A stretch of DNA of 14,122 nt, from the NCBI GenBank assembly GCA_947481115.1, contig CANKEI010000026.1, positions 1-14,122 on the forward strand. The letters run 5' to 3'. This DNA is from a bacterium. GTDB taxonomy: Bacteria > Babelota > Babeliae > Babelales > JABDEC01. Each line of letters begins with the position of its first letter. The first letter of the stretch is position 1. Positions 6,946 to 13,638 of the stretch are shown here, in pieces. The notes beneath the pieces were generated by a model. It saw only the letters and a list, made by a program, of their open reading frames with translations, did no database searches and was not told the DNA's origin. A program made the position numbers and the translations under genes.

Positions 6946-8763
6946 TTAAATTATTTTTTGGGATATTTTACTATCAACGGTACTGTTTGGGTATTGCAAA
7001 TTGGTTGGTTTTAAATATTCTTCGAAGCTTTTACCCTGTTTTCTATCGCGGCACATATCACGATATTTAATTAAAAAATTACGGGCAGTAGCGGTCGCTA
7101 ATTGTGTGCCTTCACGAGTATTTTCAATTAAAATTACTACTATTAGGGGTGTTTGATCCATGTATTGTACGTGACAAACAAACCAGACATGATGACGCGC
7201 TGTACCTTCAATGTGTTTAGCGCGGTTTATAATTGATTTAGTTTGAGCGGTCCCGGTCTTGGCGGTAATTGTGAGGTCGGTAATATTATTTAAACGCTTA
7301 GCTGTGCCTTCCTGTGCGGCTAAGATCATGCCTTCTCGTAAGAATTTAAGGGTCTCTGGTTTGATAGCTAGTGGAATTTTTTCGATCGCTTCAGATTGTA
7401 AAAATCTGGGTTTCACTAAATAGCCTTGAAAAATGCTGGCGATCATGCGAATTAATTGAATTGGCGTAACCAATAAATAACTTTGGCCGATGACTGCAGA
7501 TAGGGTTTCACCGGGCCACCAGGGCTCATGCTTAACACTTTTTTTCCAAGCACGTGTCGGAATTAGGCCAACTTGTTCCGGAAAAATAATGCCAGTAGGC
7601 TCGCCAAGTCCAAATTTATGCGCATATTCAGCTAATTTATCGATCGAAATTTGGCGGGCGATTTGGTAAAACGGAATGTTGCAAGATTGTGCAATGGCCT
7701 CTCTGGTGGTTAACATGCCATGACCATGTTCATTTTCATGACAGTGGTATTTGCGATTGGCGAAGGTAGTATAGCCCATGCAATACAGTTTGCCATCAGG
7801 TTGAATTAAATTTGTTTCTAGGGCTGCTGCCATGCTGACTAGTTTGAAAATCGAAGCTGGTGGATATGATGCACCGAAAGCACGATTAATAAAAGGCTTA
7901 GTGGTTTGCAATTCTTGCCAAGTTTGGGCTGATAATGGCTTTAAAAATATTTCTGGCGAAAAGGTTGGTCGCGAAAAAATAGTTTTTAGTGCACCGTCGC
8001 TAGGATCCATAATTAGCATCGCGCCACGATATTCAGCTGGAAAAGTTTCTTCGGCTAATTTTTGTAGATGTAAATCAATGGTAGTTTCTAATGTTTTACC
8101 GCGAATGGCTTGAAGTAATTCGACTTGTGATACTTGACGACCAACTGCATTAACTAGCGCTAAGCGTTTGCCAGGTTGCCCTTGTAGATCTTGTTCAAAC
8201 ATTTTTTCGAGGCCCATCTTGCCCAGTTTTTCAAAATTTATGGCGCCTAAATAGCCTACAACATGAGCGGCTAAATTATCGTAGGGGTAAAACCTGGTAA
8301 AAGTTGTTTCGATATAAATATTCGGGTCACTAGCGAAATATTCTTCTAGTTTGCCCAACTGTGCAAATGGTAAATCTTCCATTAATTTAAGTTCGCGACT
8401 GTAGCGTTCAGTTTTTTTAATTAACTCTAAATTGAATTCTAGCCCCGTAATTTTAGTTAATTGCGTAATTTGAAATTCTTGCTCAGGAGTTAATTTTTTT
8501 TTACCTGTGCCGAGCCAGCATAGATTTTTAACTGGTCGGTTAGTTGCTAATAATTTACCATTTTGGTCTAAAATATTGCCGCGCAATGAGTAAATCTGTT
8601 GCAATCTGGAAGAATTACGCTGACTGAGATTAGCCAATTCGCTATGCGAGTAAATTTGCAAATAAAATAAACGCAAAAATATTAGCGTAAAAATTATGGC
8701 CACGCCTAGTAATAAAAAATCTAATTTTTGGTCTATCTGTTTATCAGCCGAATTTGTTAGCAT
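6946..8763 (-). CDS. mrdA: Penicillin-binding protein 2, peptidoglycan transpeptidase
   Basis: 605 residues, the usual length for class B PBP2. It cross-links peptidoglycan in the elongation complex with RodA and MreB. A single membrane helix (about 14-36) anchors it, and R61-G-N-I-L-D marks the start of the dimerisation domain. The transpeptidase domain has all three active-site motifs: S304-I-F-K307 (in Y-P-P-A-S-I-F-K), S360-C-N362 and K502-T-G504. The C328 and H-C-H-E-N-E-H-G-H-G stretch at about 340-349 is in the place of the PBP2 C/H-rich loop. FtsI is the alternative, but the Y-P-P-x-S start and the G-H-G loop favour PBP2. Its presence implies a real cell wall or at least septal peptidoglycan. 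No rodA lies beside it. The ribosome binding site is weak. Confidence 0.93.
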   Translation of the reverse strand: MLTNSADKQIDQKLDFLLLGVAIIFTLIFLRLFYLQIYSHSELANLSQRNSSRLQQIYSLRGNILDQNGKLLATNRPVKNLCWLGTGKKKLTPEQEFQITQLTKITGLEFNLELIKKTERYSRELKLMEDLPFAQLGKLEEYFASDPNIYIETTFTRFYPYDNLAAHVVGYLGAINFEKLGKMGLEKMFEQDLQGQPGKRLALVNAVGRQVSQVELLQAIRGKTLETTIDLHLQKLAEETFPAEYRGAMLIMDPSDGALKTIFSRPTFSPEIFLKPLSAQTWQELQTTKPFINRAFGASYPPASIFKLVSMAAALETNLIQPDGKLYCMGYTTFANRKYHCHENEHGHGMLTTREAIAQSCNIPFYQIARQISIDKLAEYAHKFGLGEPTGIIFPEQVGLIPTRAWKKSVKHEPWWPGETLSAVIGQSYLLVTPIQLIRMIASIFQGYLVKPRFLQSEAIEKIPLAIKPETLKFLREGMILAAQEGTAKRLNNITDLTITAKTGTAQTKSIINRAKHIEGTARHHVWFVCHVQYMDQTPLIVVILIENTREGTQLATATARNFLIKYRDMCRDRKQGKSFEEYLKPTNLQYPNSTVDSKISQKII

Positions 8764-8817
8764 AATTTATTAATTCTTAGGTTCTAGATTTATTTTTAGT
8801 TTTTAAATTATTTTTAA

Positions 8818-8823
8818 ATTATA
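8818..8823 (-). promoter_or_regulatory. Candidate -10 box for mrdA
   Basis: The 115-base gap between the recombinase stop and mrdA holds a perfect TATAAT on the minus strand, about 55 bases before the mrdA ATG. No good -35 stands 16-18 bases upstream. A 7-base inverted repeat (8840-8846 and 8860-8866) lies just upstream of it. Weak evidence for a separate mrdA promoter. Confidence 0.3.
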
Positions 8824-8878
8824 TGGTTTTGCGCAACTGTTCTTAATATACAAAAGTTTTTAAGAATTTAATTTTAAT

Positions 8879-9838
8879 TTACTCTTGATCGGTCACCATA
8901 TGGTTAATTGGGTGTAAATTTTGGCACATCTCGGCTAATTCTGTAGTAGTTAAATGGGTATATTTTTCAGTGCTGCTCAAACTCTTATGCCCCAATAATT
9001 CTTGCACTACTCGTAAATCAGCACCCGAATTTAACATGTGTGTAGCAAATGAGTGGCGTAATTTATGGGGTGTAATTGGCCTAGGGATTTTTAATAATTT
9101 GCGAAAACGTTCAACAATTCTTTGAATGGTGCGCGGTGCTAATGGCAATCTTTCAGGATTAATAAATAAATAAGCATCTTTGCGGGTAGTTTTAGGCCGT
9201 TCAGTTTTTAGATAATTTTCCAGACTAAACTTAGCTTTCTCGCCAAACAGCACTATTCGCTCTTTATTGCCTTTACCGATTACGCGAATGGTTTTTTGGC
9301 TTAGCTCTAGCATAGACAATTTTATACTAGTTAGCTCAGAACAGCGCATGCCAGTAGCATATAATAATTCCAAAATCGCTAGATCTCTTAGTGGCGCCTG
9401 ACTATCAAACTTTTGCCCAGCCATCAGCCGATCTAATGGTTCATTAATCTCTTGGGGAGTTAAATAGATCGGTAATTTTTTGTTTAATTTTGGTCTAGTT
9501 AAATTTATATTTAATTTAATATCTTGAGCTTGTAAGAATTTTTCAAAAGATTTAAAGCAAGATATTTTACGGCTAATCGAATTTTTATCGATTTTTTTAT
9601 TGAACATGTGCACTAAGAATAGTTCCAGGGCTTGTTTTAAATTTAATTCAAATTTTTTGGCTTGATTAGTTTGTTCCCAAAATTCTAATAGCTGCTCTAG
9701 ATCACTTTGATAAGCGCGATAAGTATGCTTAGATAAGTTTTTTTCGACATCTAGATAAACTAAAAATTCGACTAATTTCTCGCGTAGTAGCGCAGTAGTG
9801 ATTTTAGCTAAATTATTATTATTATTTTGGGGCTTCAC
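8879..9838 (-). CDS. XerC/XerD-type tyrosine recombinase
   Basis: 319 residues from the GTG at 9838. A TTG one codon upstream would leave only 2 bases after the GGAGAG ribosome binding site; GTG leaves 5, so I prefer it. The N-terminal SAM-like DNA-binding domain (about 20-105) precedes the catalytic domain. All catalytic residues are present (TTG numbering): R166 in A-T-G-M-R, K190 in V-I-G-K-G-N-K, H259-x-x-R262, H285 in G-H-K-S and the nucleophile Y294 in T-E-K-Y-T-H-L. XerC and XerD resolve chromosome dimers at dif with FtsK; length and motifs fit Xer better than phage integrases. I cannot tell XerC from XerD or a lone Xer. A poly-Asn run lies at residues 6-10. The gene follows a small antitoxin and a 12-bp inverted repeat. 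Confidence 0.9.
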   Translation of the reverse strand: MKPQNNNNNLAKITTALLREKLVEFLVYLDVEKNLSKHTYRAYQSDLEQLLEFWEQTNQAKKFELNLKQALELFLVHMFNKKIDKNSISRKISCFKSFEKFLQAQDIKLNINLTRPKLNKKLPIYLTPQEINEPLDRLMAGQKFDSQAPLRDLAILELLYATGMRCSELTSIKLSMLELSQKTIRVIGKGNKERIVLFGEKAKFSLENYLKTERPKTTRKDAYLFINPERLPLAPRTIQRIVERFRKLLKIPRPITPHKLRHSFATHMLNSGADLRVVQELLGHKSLSSTEKYTHLTTTELAEMCQNLHPINHMVTDQE

Positions 9839-9848
9839 CAATACTCTC

Positions 9849-9896
9849 CTATAGTAACTGATAAATATTGTGTGGCTTCTTACACAGTTACTATAG
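9849..9896. promoter_or_regulatory. 12-bp inverted repeat, probable operator of the recombinase gene
   Basis: CTATAGTAACTG (9849-9860) and CAGTTACTATAG (9885-9896) are perfect inverted copies 24 bases apart. On the minus strand the upstream arm overlaps a candidate -10, and the downstream arm abuts the GGAGAG ribosome binding site. It could be a protein-binding operator, an RNA hairpin covering the ribosome binding site, or a recombination site. Confidence 0.6.
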
Positions 9897-9920
9897 CAGA
9901 AATTTTGATTAATCTGGCAA
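9890..9920 (-). promoter_or_regulatory. Candidate extended -10 promoter of the recombinase
   Basis: Minus strand: TGCTATAGT (9898 to 9890) is an extended -10, and TTGCCA (9920-9915) lies 19 bases upstream. If used, transcription starts inside the inverted repeat, so only its second arm would be fully in the mRNA. That favours a DNA operator over an RNA hairpin. Confidence 0.4.
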
Positions 9921-9930
9921 GTTAGCTAAA

Positions 9931-10146
9931 TTATCGTTTAGCTGCTAATTCATCAAGGTCGGTATAGCTATCTTCAGTAGCTAAGATTTGTGTACCGATT
10001 TTTGCTAGATAATTATCTTCTAGCGCCTCTAGTATATTTTCAAATGTAACAATATCTAAGATAACAGCTGTTTTGTTGCCAGTTTGATCTAAAATATATT
10101 GCGGACGAATGGCATTTGATGCTGTGGTTGGGTTTGTTTTTTTCAT
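9931..10146 (-). CDS. Small Phd/YefM- or RelB-like antitoxin, no toxin partner seen
   Basis: 71 residues. The core I-R-P-Q-Y-I-L-D-Q-T-G-N-K-T-A-V-I-L, followed by a helix rich in Glu and Leu (F-E-N-I-L-E-A-L-E-D), resembles the short antitoxins that open with a strand, a Gly turn and a second strand, then bind the toxin with an acidic helix. Such antitoxins are normally followed within a few bases by a RelE/ParE or PIN toxin. Here the 92 bases to the recombinase hold no toxin frame, and the 112 bases upstream hold none either. It is therefore an orphan, or a regulator. It could repress its own promoter and, given the position, the recombinase; that is inference. Family assignment is by eye. 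Confidence 0.6.
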   Translation of the reverse strand: MKKTNPTTASNAIRPQYILDQTGNKTAVILDIVTFENILEALEDNYLAKIGTQILATEDSYTDLDELAAKR

Positions 10147-10187
10147 GATTATCCAGTTTTTAGTAAATTAAATTTATAGCTGGATCT

Positions 10188-10216
10188 ATTATAAGCCTGA
10201 GAGTTTTAGAGTACAA
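10188..10216 (-). promoter_or_regulatory. Candidate sigma-70 promoter of the antitoxin gene
   Basis: Minus strand: TTGTAC (10216-10211), a 17-base spacer, then a perfect TATAAT (10193-10188), about 40 bases before the ATG at 10146. It may also serve the recombinase gene downstream. Confidence 0.55.
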
Positions 10217-10258
10217 ATATGTATAAAGTATCAGAAATCAAAAGAAGTTTTTTTAACT

Positions 10259-12139
10259 TTAAGCTTGGAGCTTTTCCCATTCACGTTCAGCTGCAGTTAA
10301 CTCTTTTTGTAATGGCTCTAATTTACTTAAAGCTTGGTCGAATGCGGGAGTGCCATATTCTAAGTCTGCAAAAGAGTTGCTAATAGTGCTAATCTGACGC
10401 TCAAGTTTTTTAATTTTATCTTCTAAGTGCTTTAAATTATTAGAATTATCAGCGCTGTGATTAGCTGAATTGCTATTGCTAGCTTGATTTTTTGGCGTAC
10501 TGTTTGAACCGTGCGCTTTAGCATCTTGAGCTGGCGCATGGGTTTGTTCTAAGCTCTTTCTGTAATAAACATAAGCGTCATAGTTACCTTGATAGTGGTG
10601 CACACCATTAGGTGTTAATTCCACAATGTCAGTTGCTAGATCGTTAATAAAATCACGATCATGCGAAACAAACAGGACTGTGCCGCTAAATTCTTTCAGG
10701 GCTTTTAATAAAATTTCTTTAGATGGAATATCTAAGTGATTCGTAGGTTCGTCAAGTAGTAACAAATTAGCGTTTTGTAACAATACATTGATCATACCTA
10801 AGCGATTTTTTTCACCGCCACTGAGTACACCAACTTTTTTCTCGACGTCGTCACCACTAAATAGAAAAGCACCTAAAAAGCTGCGGATTCTAGCTTCTGG
10901 AACGTTAGCACAAAGCTCATGCAGGTTATCAATAATGGAACGTTTCAGATTAAGCGCCTGGTTTTGATCTTGAGCAAAAATTGAATATTGCACATTATGG
11001 CCAAAAGTTACGGCGCCATTTTGAATCGGCAAAGCACCTGTAATTACATTAAATAAGGTAGTTTTACCGACGCCATTAGGTGCAATAATAGCTACTTTTT
11101 TACCGCGTTCAATTTCAAAAGAAACATTTTGAAAAACAGTTTTAGTATCAAATTTTTGTGACAATTTTTCGATGTTAATTACGATTCTACCCGCAGCTTG
11201 AACTGGTGGAAAGCTAAAACGTACATTTTTGAGTGACGGCGGGATTACAATCCGTTCGATTTTATCGAGCGCTTTCATCATACTTTGCGCAGTACTAGAA
11301 CGTGTACCAGCTTTAAATTTATCGATCACCGCTTGTTTTTGTTTGATCTCTTTTTGTTGTTGCACATAAGCTGCTTCTAGTAGTTGCGCATTATGCTCTT
11401 TTTGTGTGACAAAATAAGAATAGTTACCATTGTACCAAGTGGCTTTGCCAAACTCTAAATCAAGAATTTTTTCGCAAAGTTCATCTAAGAAATAACGTTC
11501 GTGGCAGATCAAAACAAAGCCAAAATCGGCCGATTTGAGAAAATCTAAAAACCATTCTTTGGCAACTAAATCTAAGTGGTTAGTTGGCTCATCGAATAGA
11601 TAAAAGTCAGCTTCTTGTAATAATAATTTAGCTAAAACAATGCGCATCTTCCAGCCGACACTTAAGCTACTAACTGGTTGTTCAAAAACATTTTCAGCAA
11701 ATCCCAGCCCCATTAGAATTTTTTTAGTTTTAGATAGTAAATAGCTAGGATTATGATTTACAATCTCTTCTTGGATAGTAGCATAACGATCTACTAGGAC
11801 TAGATTTTGAGGAGCTTGATCAATTTCGGCTTCTAGCGCTTTAGCAGTTTGCTGTAAATTATGCAACTCTGAGAAGCTGGAAAACGTTTCTTCTAAGATC
11901 GACAGATTTGATTCTAAAACCACTTCTTGGGGCAAATAAGCTAATTTTTTATTTTTTTGAATTGTAATTATACCATCGTCAAGCACTTTAGGCTCCAAGA
12001 TGGATTTCATGAAAGTAGTTTTACCTGAGCCGTTACGGCCCACTAAGCCAATCCTGTCCTCTTGGTTGATCAGGAGTGAAATATTATCAAATACAGTTTG
12101 TTTGCCAAAGGCTAGGTTAATTTTTTGAATCTGGATCAT
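10259..12139 (-). CDS. ABC-F family ATPase (Uup/EttA/YheS type)
   Basis: 626 residues from the ATG at 12139; a TTG 12 codons upstream is unlikely because it overlaps a consensus -35. ABC-F proteins have two ATPase domains, no membrane part, and act on the ribosome, easing stalls, gating translation or protecting from antibiotics. Domain 1: Walker A G34-RNGSGKT, signature L159-SVGW, Walker B and D-E-P-T-N-H-L-D near 183-190. A long helical linker at about 228-298 is the P-site tRNA interaction motif region. Domain 2: Walker A A353-PNGVGKT, signature L439-SGGE, D-E-P-T-N-H-L-D at 463-470 and S492-H-D-R. A Ser/Asn/Ala-rich hinge then leads to a coiled-coil tail (about 568-626), as in Uup. The first signature has V where G is usual. 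Subfamily not decided. Confidence 0.92.
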   Translation of the reverse strand: MIQIQKINLAFGKQTVFDNISLLINQEDRIGLVGRNGSGKTTFMKSILEPKVLDDGIITIQKNKKLAYLPQEVVLESNLSILEETFSSFSELHNLQQTAKALEAEIDQAPQNLVLVDRYATIQEEIVNHNPSYLLSKTKKILMGLGFAENVFEQPVSSLSVGWKMRIVLAKLLLQEADFYLFDEPTNHLDLVAKEWFLDFLKSADFGFVLICHERYFLDELCEKILDLEFGKATWYNGNYSYFVTQKEHNAQLLEAAYVQQQKEIKQKQAVIDKFKAGTRSSTAQSMMKALDKIERIVIPPSLKNVRFSFPPVQAAGRIVINIEKLSQKFDTKTVFQNVSFEIERGKKVAIIAPNGVGKTTLFNVITGALPIQNGAVTFGHNVQYSIFAQDQNQALNLKRSIIDNLHELCANVPEARIRSFLGAFLFSGDDVEKKVGVLSGGEKNRLGMINVLLQNANLLLLDEPTNHLDIPSKEILLKALKEFSGTVLFVSHDRDFINDLATDIVELTPNGVHHYQGNYDAYVYYRKSLEQTHAPAQDAKAHGSNSTPKNQASNSNSANHSADNSNNLKHLEDKIKKLERQISTISNSFADLEYGTPAFDQALSKLEPLQKELTAAEREWEKLQA

Positions 12140-12146
12140 GTCTCTA

Positions 12147-12175
12147 AGTATCCAATAGATCGATTCGCCTGTCAA
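12147..12175 (-). promoter_or_regulatory. Promoter of the ABC-F gene, perhaps leaderless
   Basis: Minus strand: perfect -35 TTGACA (12175-12170), 17-base spacer, GATACT (12152-12147, 4 of 6 matches). The expected start of transcription falls within a few bases of the ATG at 12139, and there is no good ribosome binding site, so the mRNA may have little or no leader. Confidence 0.5.
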
Positions 12176-12343
12176 ATAGGGCTTAATTTAGTTTTGAAGA
12201 AAGATTAATAAAAACCATCTTAATGCTAGGGGGCGTTTCCATTATTTGCTTATTTGTTTTACAATAGTTCTATATTAATAGTATTTATGGGTATTTAAGG
12301 TAGTTTATATTAAAGTGCTACCCGAGCTAATCAGGAATAAATA

Positions 12344-12706
12344 ATGGAAAACATTATCAAAAAATTATTTGTAATCGTAATTTTGACTATCGCCAATGTA
12401 AATTTGGTCTCTGCTATGGCAGAAGCTAGTAAAGCTTTAGCTGGTGAAGCAACTGTTGAACCAATTAGGGCAGAAGGCACAACTTTTCATGTTATCGATG
12501 ATCATGCTGTTCGTGACAAGCATGTTGCTACCATGTATGAGTTTGCCCGCCATAAGACGTTCACTCCTGAAGAGCTGACTTTGGCCCGCAGGCAGGCTAA
12601 AACAGAAGCTATGTTTGGCGATTTAATGCGTAAAGGCTCTAAAGTTGTCGCAACTGGCACAGTTAGATCTAAAAGTGCTGGCGGCGCAGAAGAGTCTAAA
12701 TCGTAA
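12344..12706 (+). CDS. Small exported protein, function unknown
   Basis: 120 residues; no family recognised. AGGA at 12333-12336, 7 bases before the ATG, fixes the start. Residues 1-24 form a clean Sec signal (basic N-terminus, I/V-rich core, cut after V-S-A), leaving a mature protein of about 96 residues, probably periplasmic or secreted. The mature part has an Ala/Glu-rich start, then mixed and charged helix-like stretches (about 52-98), and a Lys/Ser/Gly tail. There are no cysteines. It is divergent from the ABC-F gene across about 200 bases and converges with the toxin-like gene, sharing the terminator region. It could be a partner of that toxin, but no sequence evidence supports this beyond position and shared export. 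Confidence 0.75.
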   Translation: MENIIKKLFVIVILTIANVNLVSAMAEASKALAGEATVEPIRAEGTTFHVIDDHAVRDKHVATMYEFARHKTFTPEELTLARRQAKTEAMFGDLMRKGSKVVATGTVRSKSAGGAEESKS

Positions 12707-12737
12707 TTTAAATTAATTTTTTTCAATTAAAATTTAG

Positions 12738-12766
12738 GCCCCCGGGATTACTCCAGGGGCTTTTTT
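12738..12766 (+). terminator. Rho-independent terminator
   Basis: GCCCC (12738-12742) pairs with GGGGC (12756-12760), with two more G-C pairs inside past one mismatch, and six T follow (12761-12766). It ends the gene at 12344-12706. On the other strand the T-run is poor, so it may stop the opposing transcript only partly. Confidence 0.85.
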
Positions 12767-12790
12767 ACTAAGCTAAAGCTAGCTTAGTAA
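12765..12790. repeat. 10-bp hairpin covering the stop codon of the toxin-like gene
   Basis: TTACTAAGCT (12765-12774) and AGCTTAGTAA (12781-12790) are perfect inverted copies with a 6-base loop. The stop codon of the minus-strand gene lies in the stem. On that strand it is followed by A-rich, not T-rich, sequence, so it is not a standard terminator; it may stabilise the 3' end. Confidence 0.55.
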
Positions 12791-13188
12791 TGCGTTACAT
12801 TGCCCTTAAGGCTAACATTTAGGTGAGTGCCGGTGCCAGCTGCCAATGTTTTCAGGCGAGCTCTATTTTCTGGTGCCAATTGCACATCCCACTCAAAACG
12901 TTCGCCAGCGGTACGGCTTGGACCCATAACCCAGATATTACCAAATTTATCTTTAAATCCTTTATTACCACCAGGTAAACGTCCCCTTGGCAGGCCTTGA
13001 GAGAAATAGCCCATTGGGGGTATATAGCGCATCATGCCGCCGCGGTAGGGTAGCTGATGTTTTTTAATTAGATGATTGATGCTCTGGCTTTTATTTATGC
13101 TTGGGACTTGCATACTGAATAAATTTGTGCTGATTAGCACGCTTACAAATAGACCAAAAGTTAAAACTTGTAGATTTTTTAATATCAT
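12784..13188 (-). CDS. Exported polymorphic toxin type 17 (Ntox17)-like protein
   Basis: 134 residues. Residues 1-25 are a signal peptide with a likely cut near L-F-S. From about residue 57 to the end the sequence matches my memory of the Ntox17 domain found at the C-termini of large bacterial polymorphic toxins and predicted to be an RNase: P-P-M-G-Y-F, G-L-P-R-G-R-L-P, G-F-K-D-K-F-G-N-I-W, G89-P-S-R92-T, F-E99-W-D101-V-Q, H122-L-N-V-S and a final T-H133. Likely active residues are among R92, E99, D101, H122 and H133. The E-W-D-x-Q then H-L order recalls the rRNA-cutting colicin E3 domain. Unusually, the domain is the whole mature protein, with no delivery domains. No immunity gene follows on the same strand. 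Targets could be bacterial rivals or a eukaryotic host. A weak GGAA precedes the ATG. Confidence 0.75.
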   Translation of the reverse strand: MILKNLQVLTFGLFVSVLISTNLFSMQVPSINKSQSINHLIKKHQLPYRGGMMRYIPPMGYFSQGLPRGRLPGGNKGFKDKFGNIWVMGPSRTAGERFEWDVQLAPENRARLKTLAAGTGTHLNVSLKGNVTHY

Positions 13189-13210
13189 ATTGTTCCAAAA
13201 TTGTTTGATT

Positions 13211-13240
13211 ATGATTGTATATATTGTGACTGTATATATT
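13211..13240. promoter_or_regulatory. Two 15-bp tandem repeats upstream of the toxin-like gene
   Basis: 13211-13225 and 13226-13240 are adjacent 15-base copies with two mismatches, sharing the 10-mer TGTATATATT. They lie 22-52 bases before the ATG at 13188, where a minus-strand promoter should be, so they may be operators or overlapping -10 boxes. Confidence 0.4.
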
Positions 13241-13257
13241 ATTTAAAATTCTATTTT

Positions 13258-13425
13258 TTAGTTTAATAATTTACATTGTGGCATTAAGTTTTTTTTAGCA
13301 ACCAAGCTAGTATTACGTTTTTCAACTTCCATTGCAAATGGAAAGTAGCCTACTTTTAAAGCTAATTCTAAATCAGCTAGCGGACATTCGGGAATATTTG
13401 GAGCGGTAAATGCTAGCCATTGTTT
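13258..13425 (-). pseudogene. C-terminal remnant of an unrecognised protein
   Basis: A 55-codon open frame bounded upstream by TGA (13428-13426) with no start codon near its beginning. The translation has a normal protein look (P-N-I-P-E-C-P, L-E-L-A-L-K-V-G-Y-F-P-F, then M-E-V-E-K-R-N-T) and ends in a normal stop, so it seems to be the 3' end of a gene whose 5' part was lost. The next 30 bases upstream are the edge of a repeat cluster. I do not recognise the family, and chance coding cannot be ruled out. Confidence 0.4.
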
Positions 13426-13455
13426 TCAGGTTGTGTAGGTTTATTTATATTTTTG

Positions 13456-13568
13456 AACCTAGAAAATTTATTGCTATAAAAATCTTCTAGGTTGATTTTC
13501 TAGGTTAGTATAACATTGATCTGTGGCTGCTATTGCAAGTACGAGCTGTTTTGTAACCTAGAAAATTT
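13456..13568. repeat. Alternating copies of a 12-bp repeat
   Basis: AACCTAGAAAAT occurs at 13456-13467, inverted at 13495-13506, and direct again at 13555-13566; a shorter inverted copy (TTCTAGGTT) lies at 13485-13493. The stretch between is A/T-rich with no gene. The pattern fits either small mobile-element ends or clustered protein-binding sites. Confidence 0.7.
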
Positions 13569-13638
13569 TTGTTTTAGAAAATATTTTTTTAAGTTATCTT
13601 GCAGCAGTAATCTAAGTCTAATTCTAGGGGCAATACTA

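Noticed and set aside
7832..8113. Plus-strand open frame inside mrdA
   Set aside because: Shadow of the transpeptidase gene, which has all active-site motifs.
8840..8866. Terminator after the recombinase gene
   Set aside because: The 7-bp stem is A/T-rich and no T-run follows on the minus strand.
9849..9896. dif site for the Xer recombinase
   Set aside because: dif has about 11-bp arms around a 6-8 bp centre; here the centre is 24 bases and the arms do not resemble dif.
10246..10260. Terminator at the end of the ABC-F gene
   Set aside because: Only a 5-bp A/T stem that includes the stop codon, followed by a poor T-run; not convincing.
13516..13638. Upstream extension of the AlbA_2-like frame
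   Set aside because: The added N-terminus is Cys/Phe-rich and unlike the family; the ATG at 13639 has a good ribosome binding site and directly precedes the family motif.
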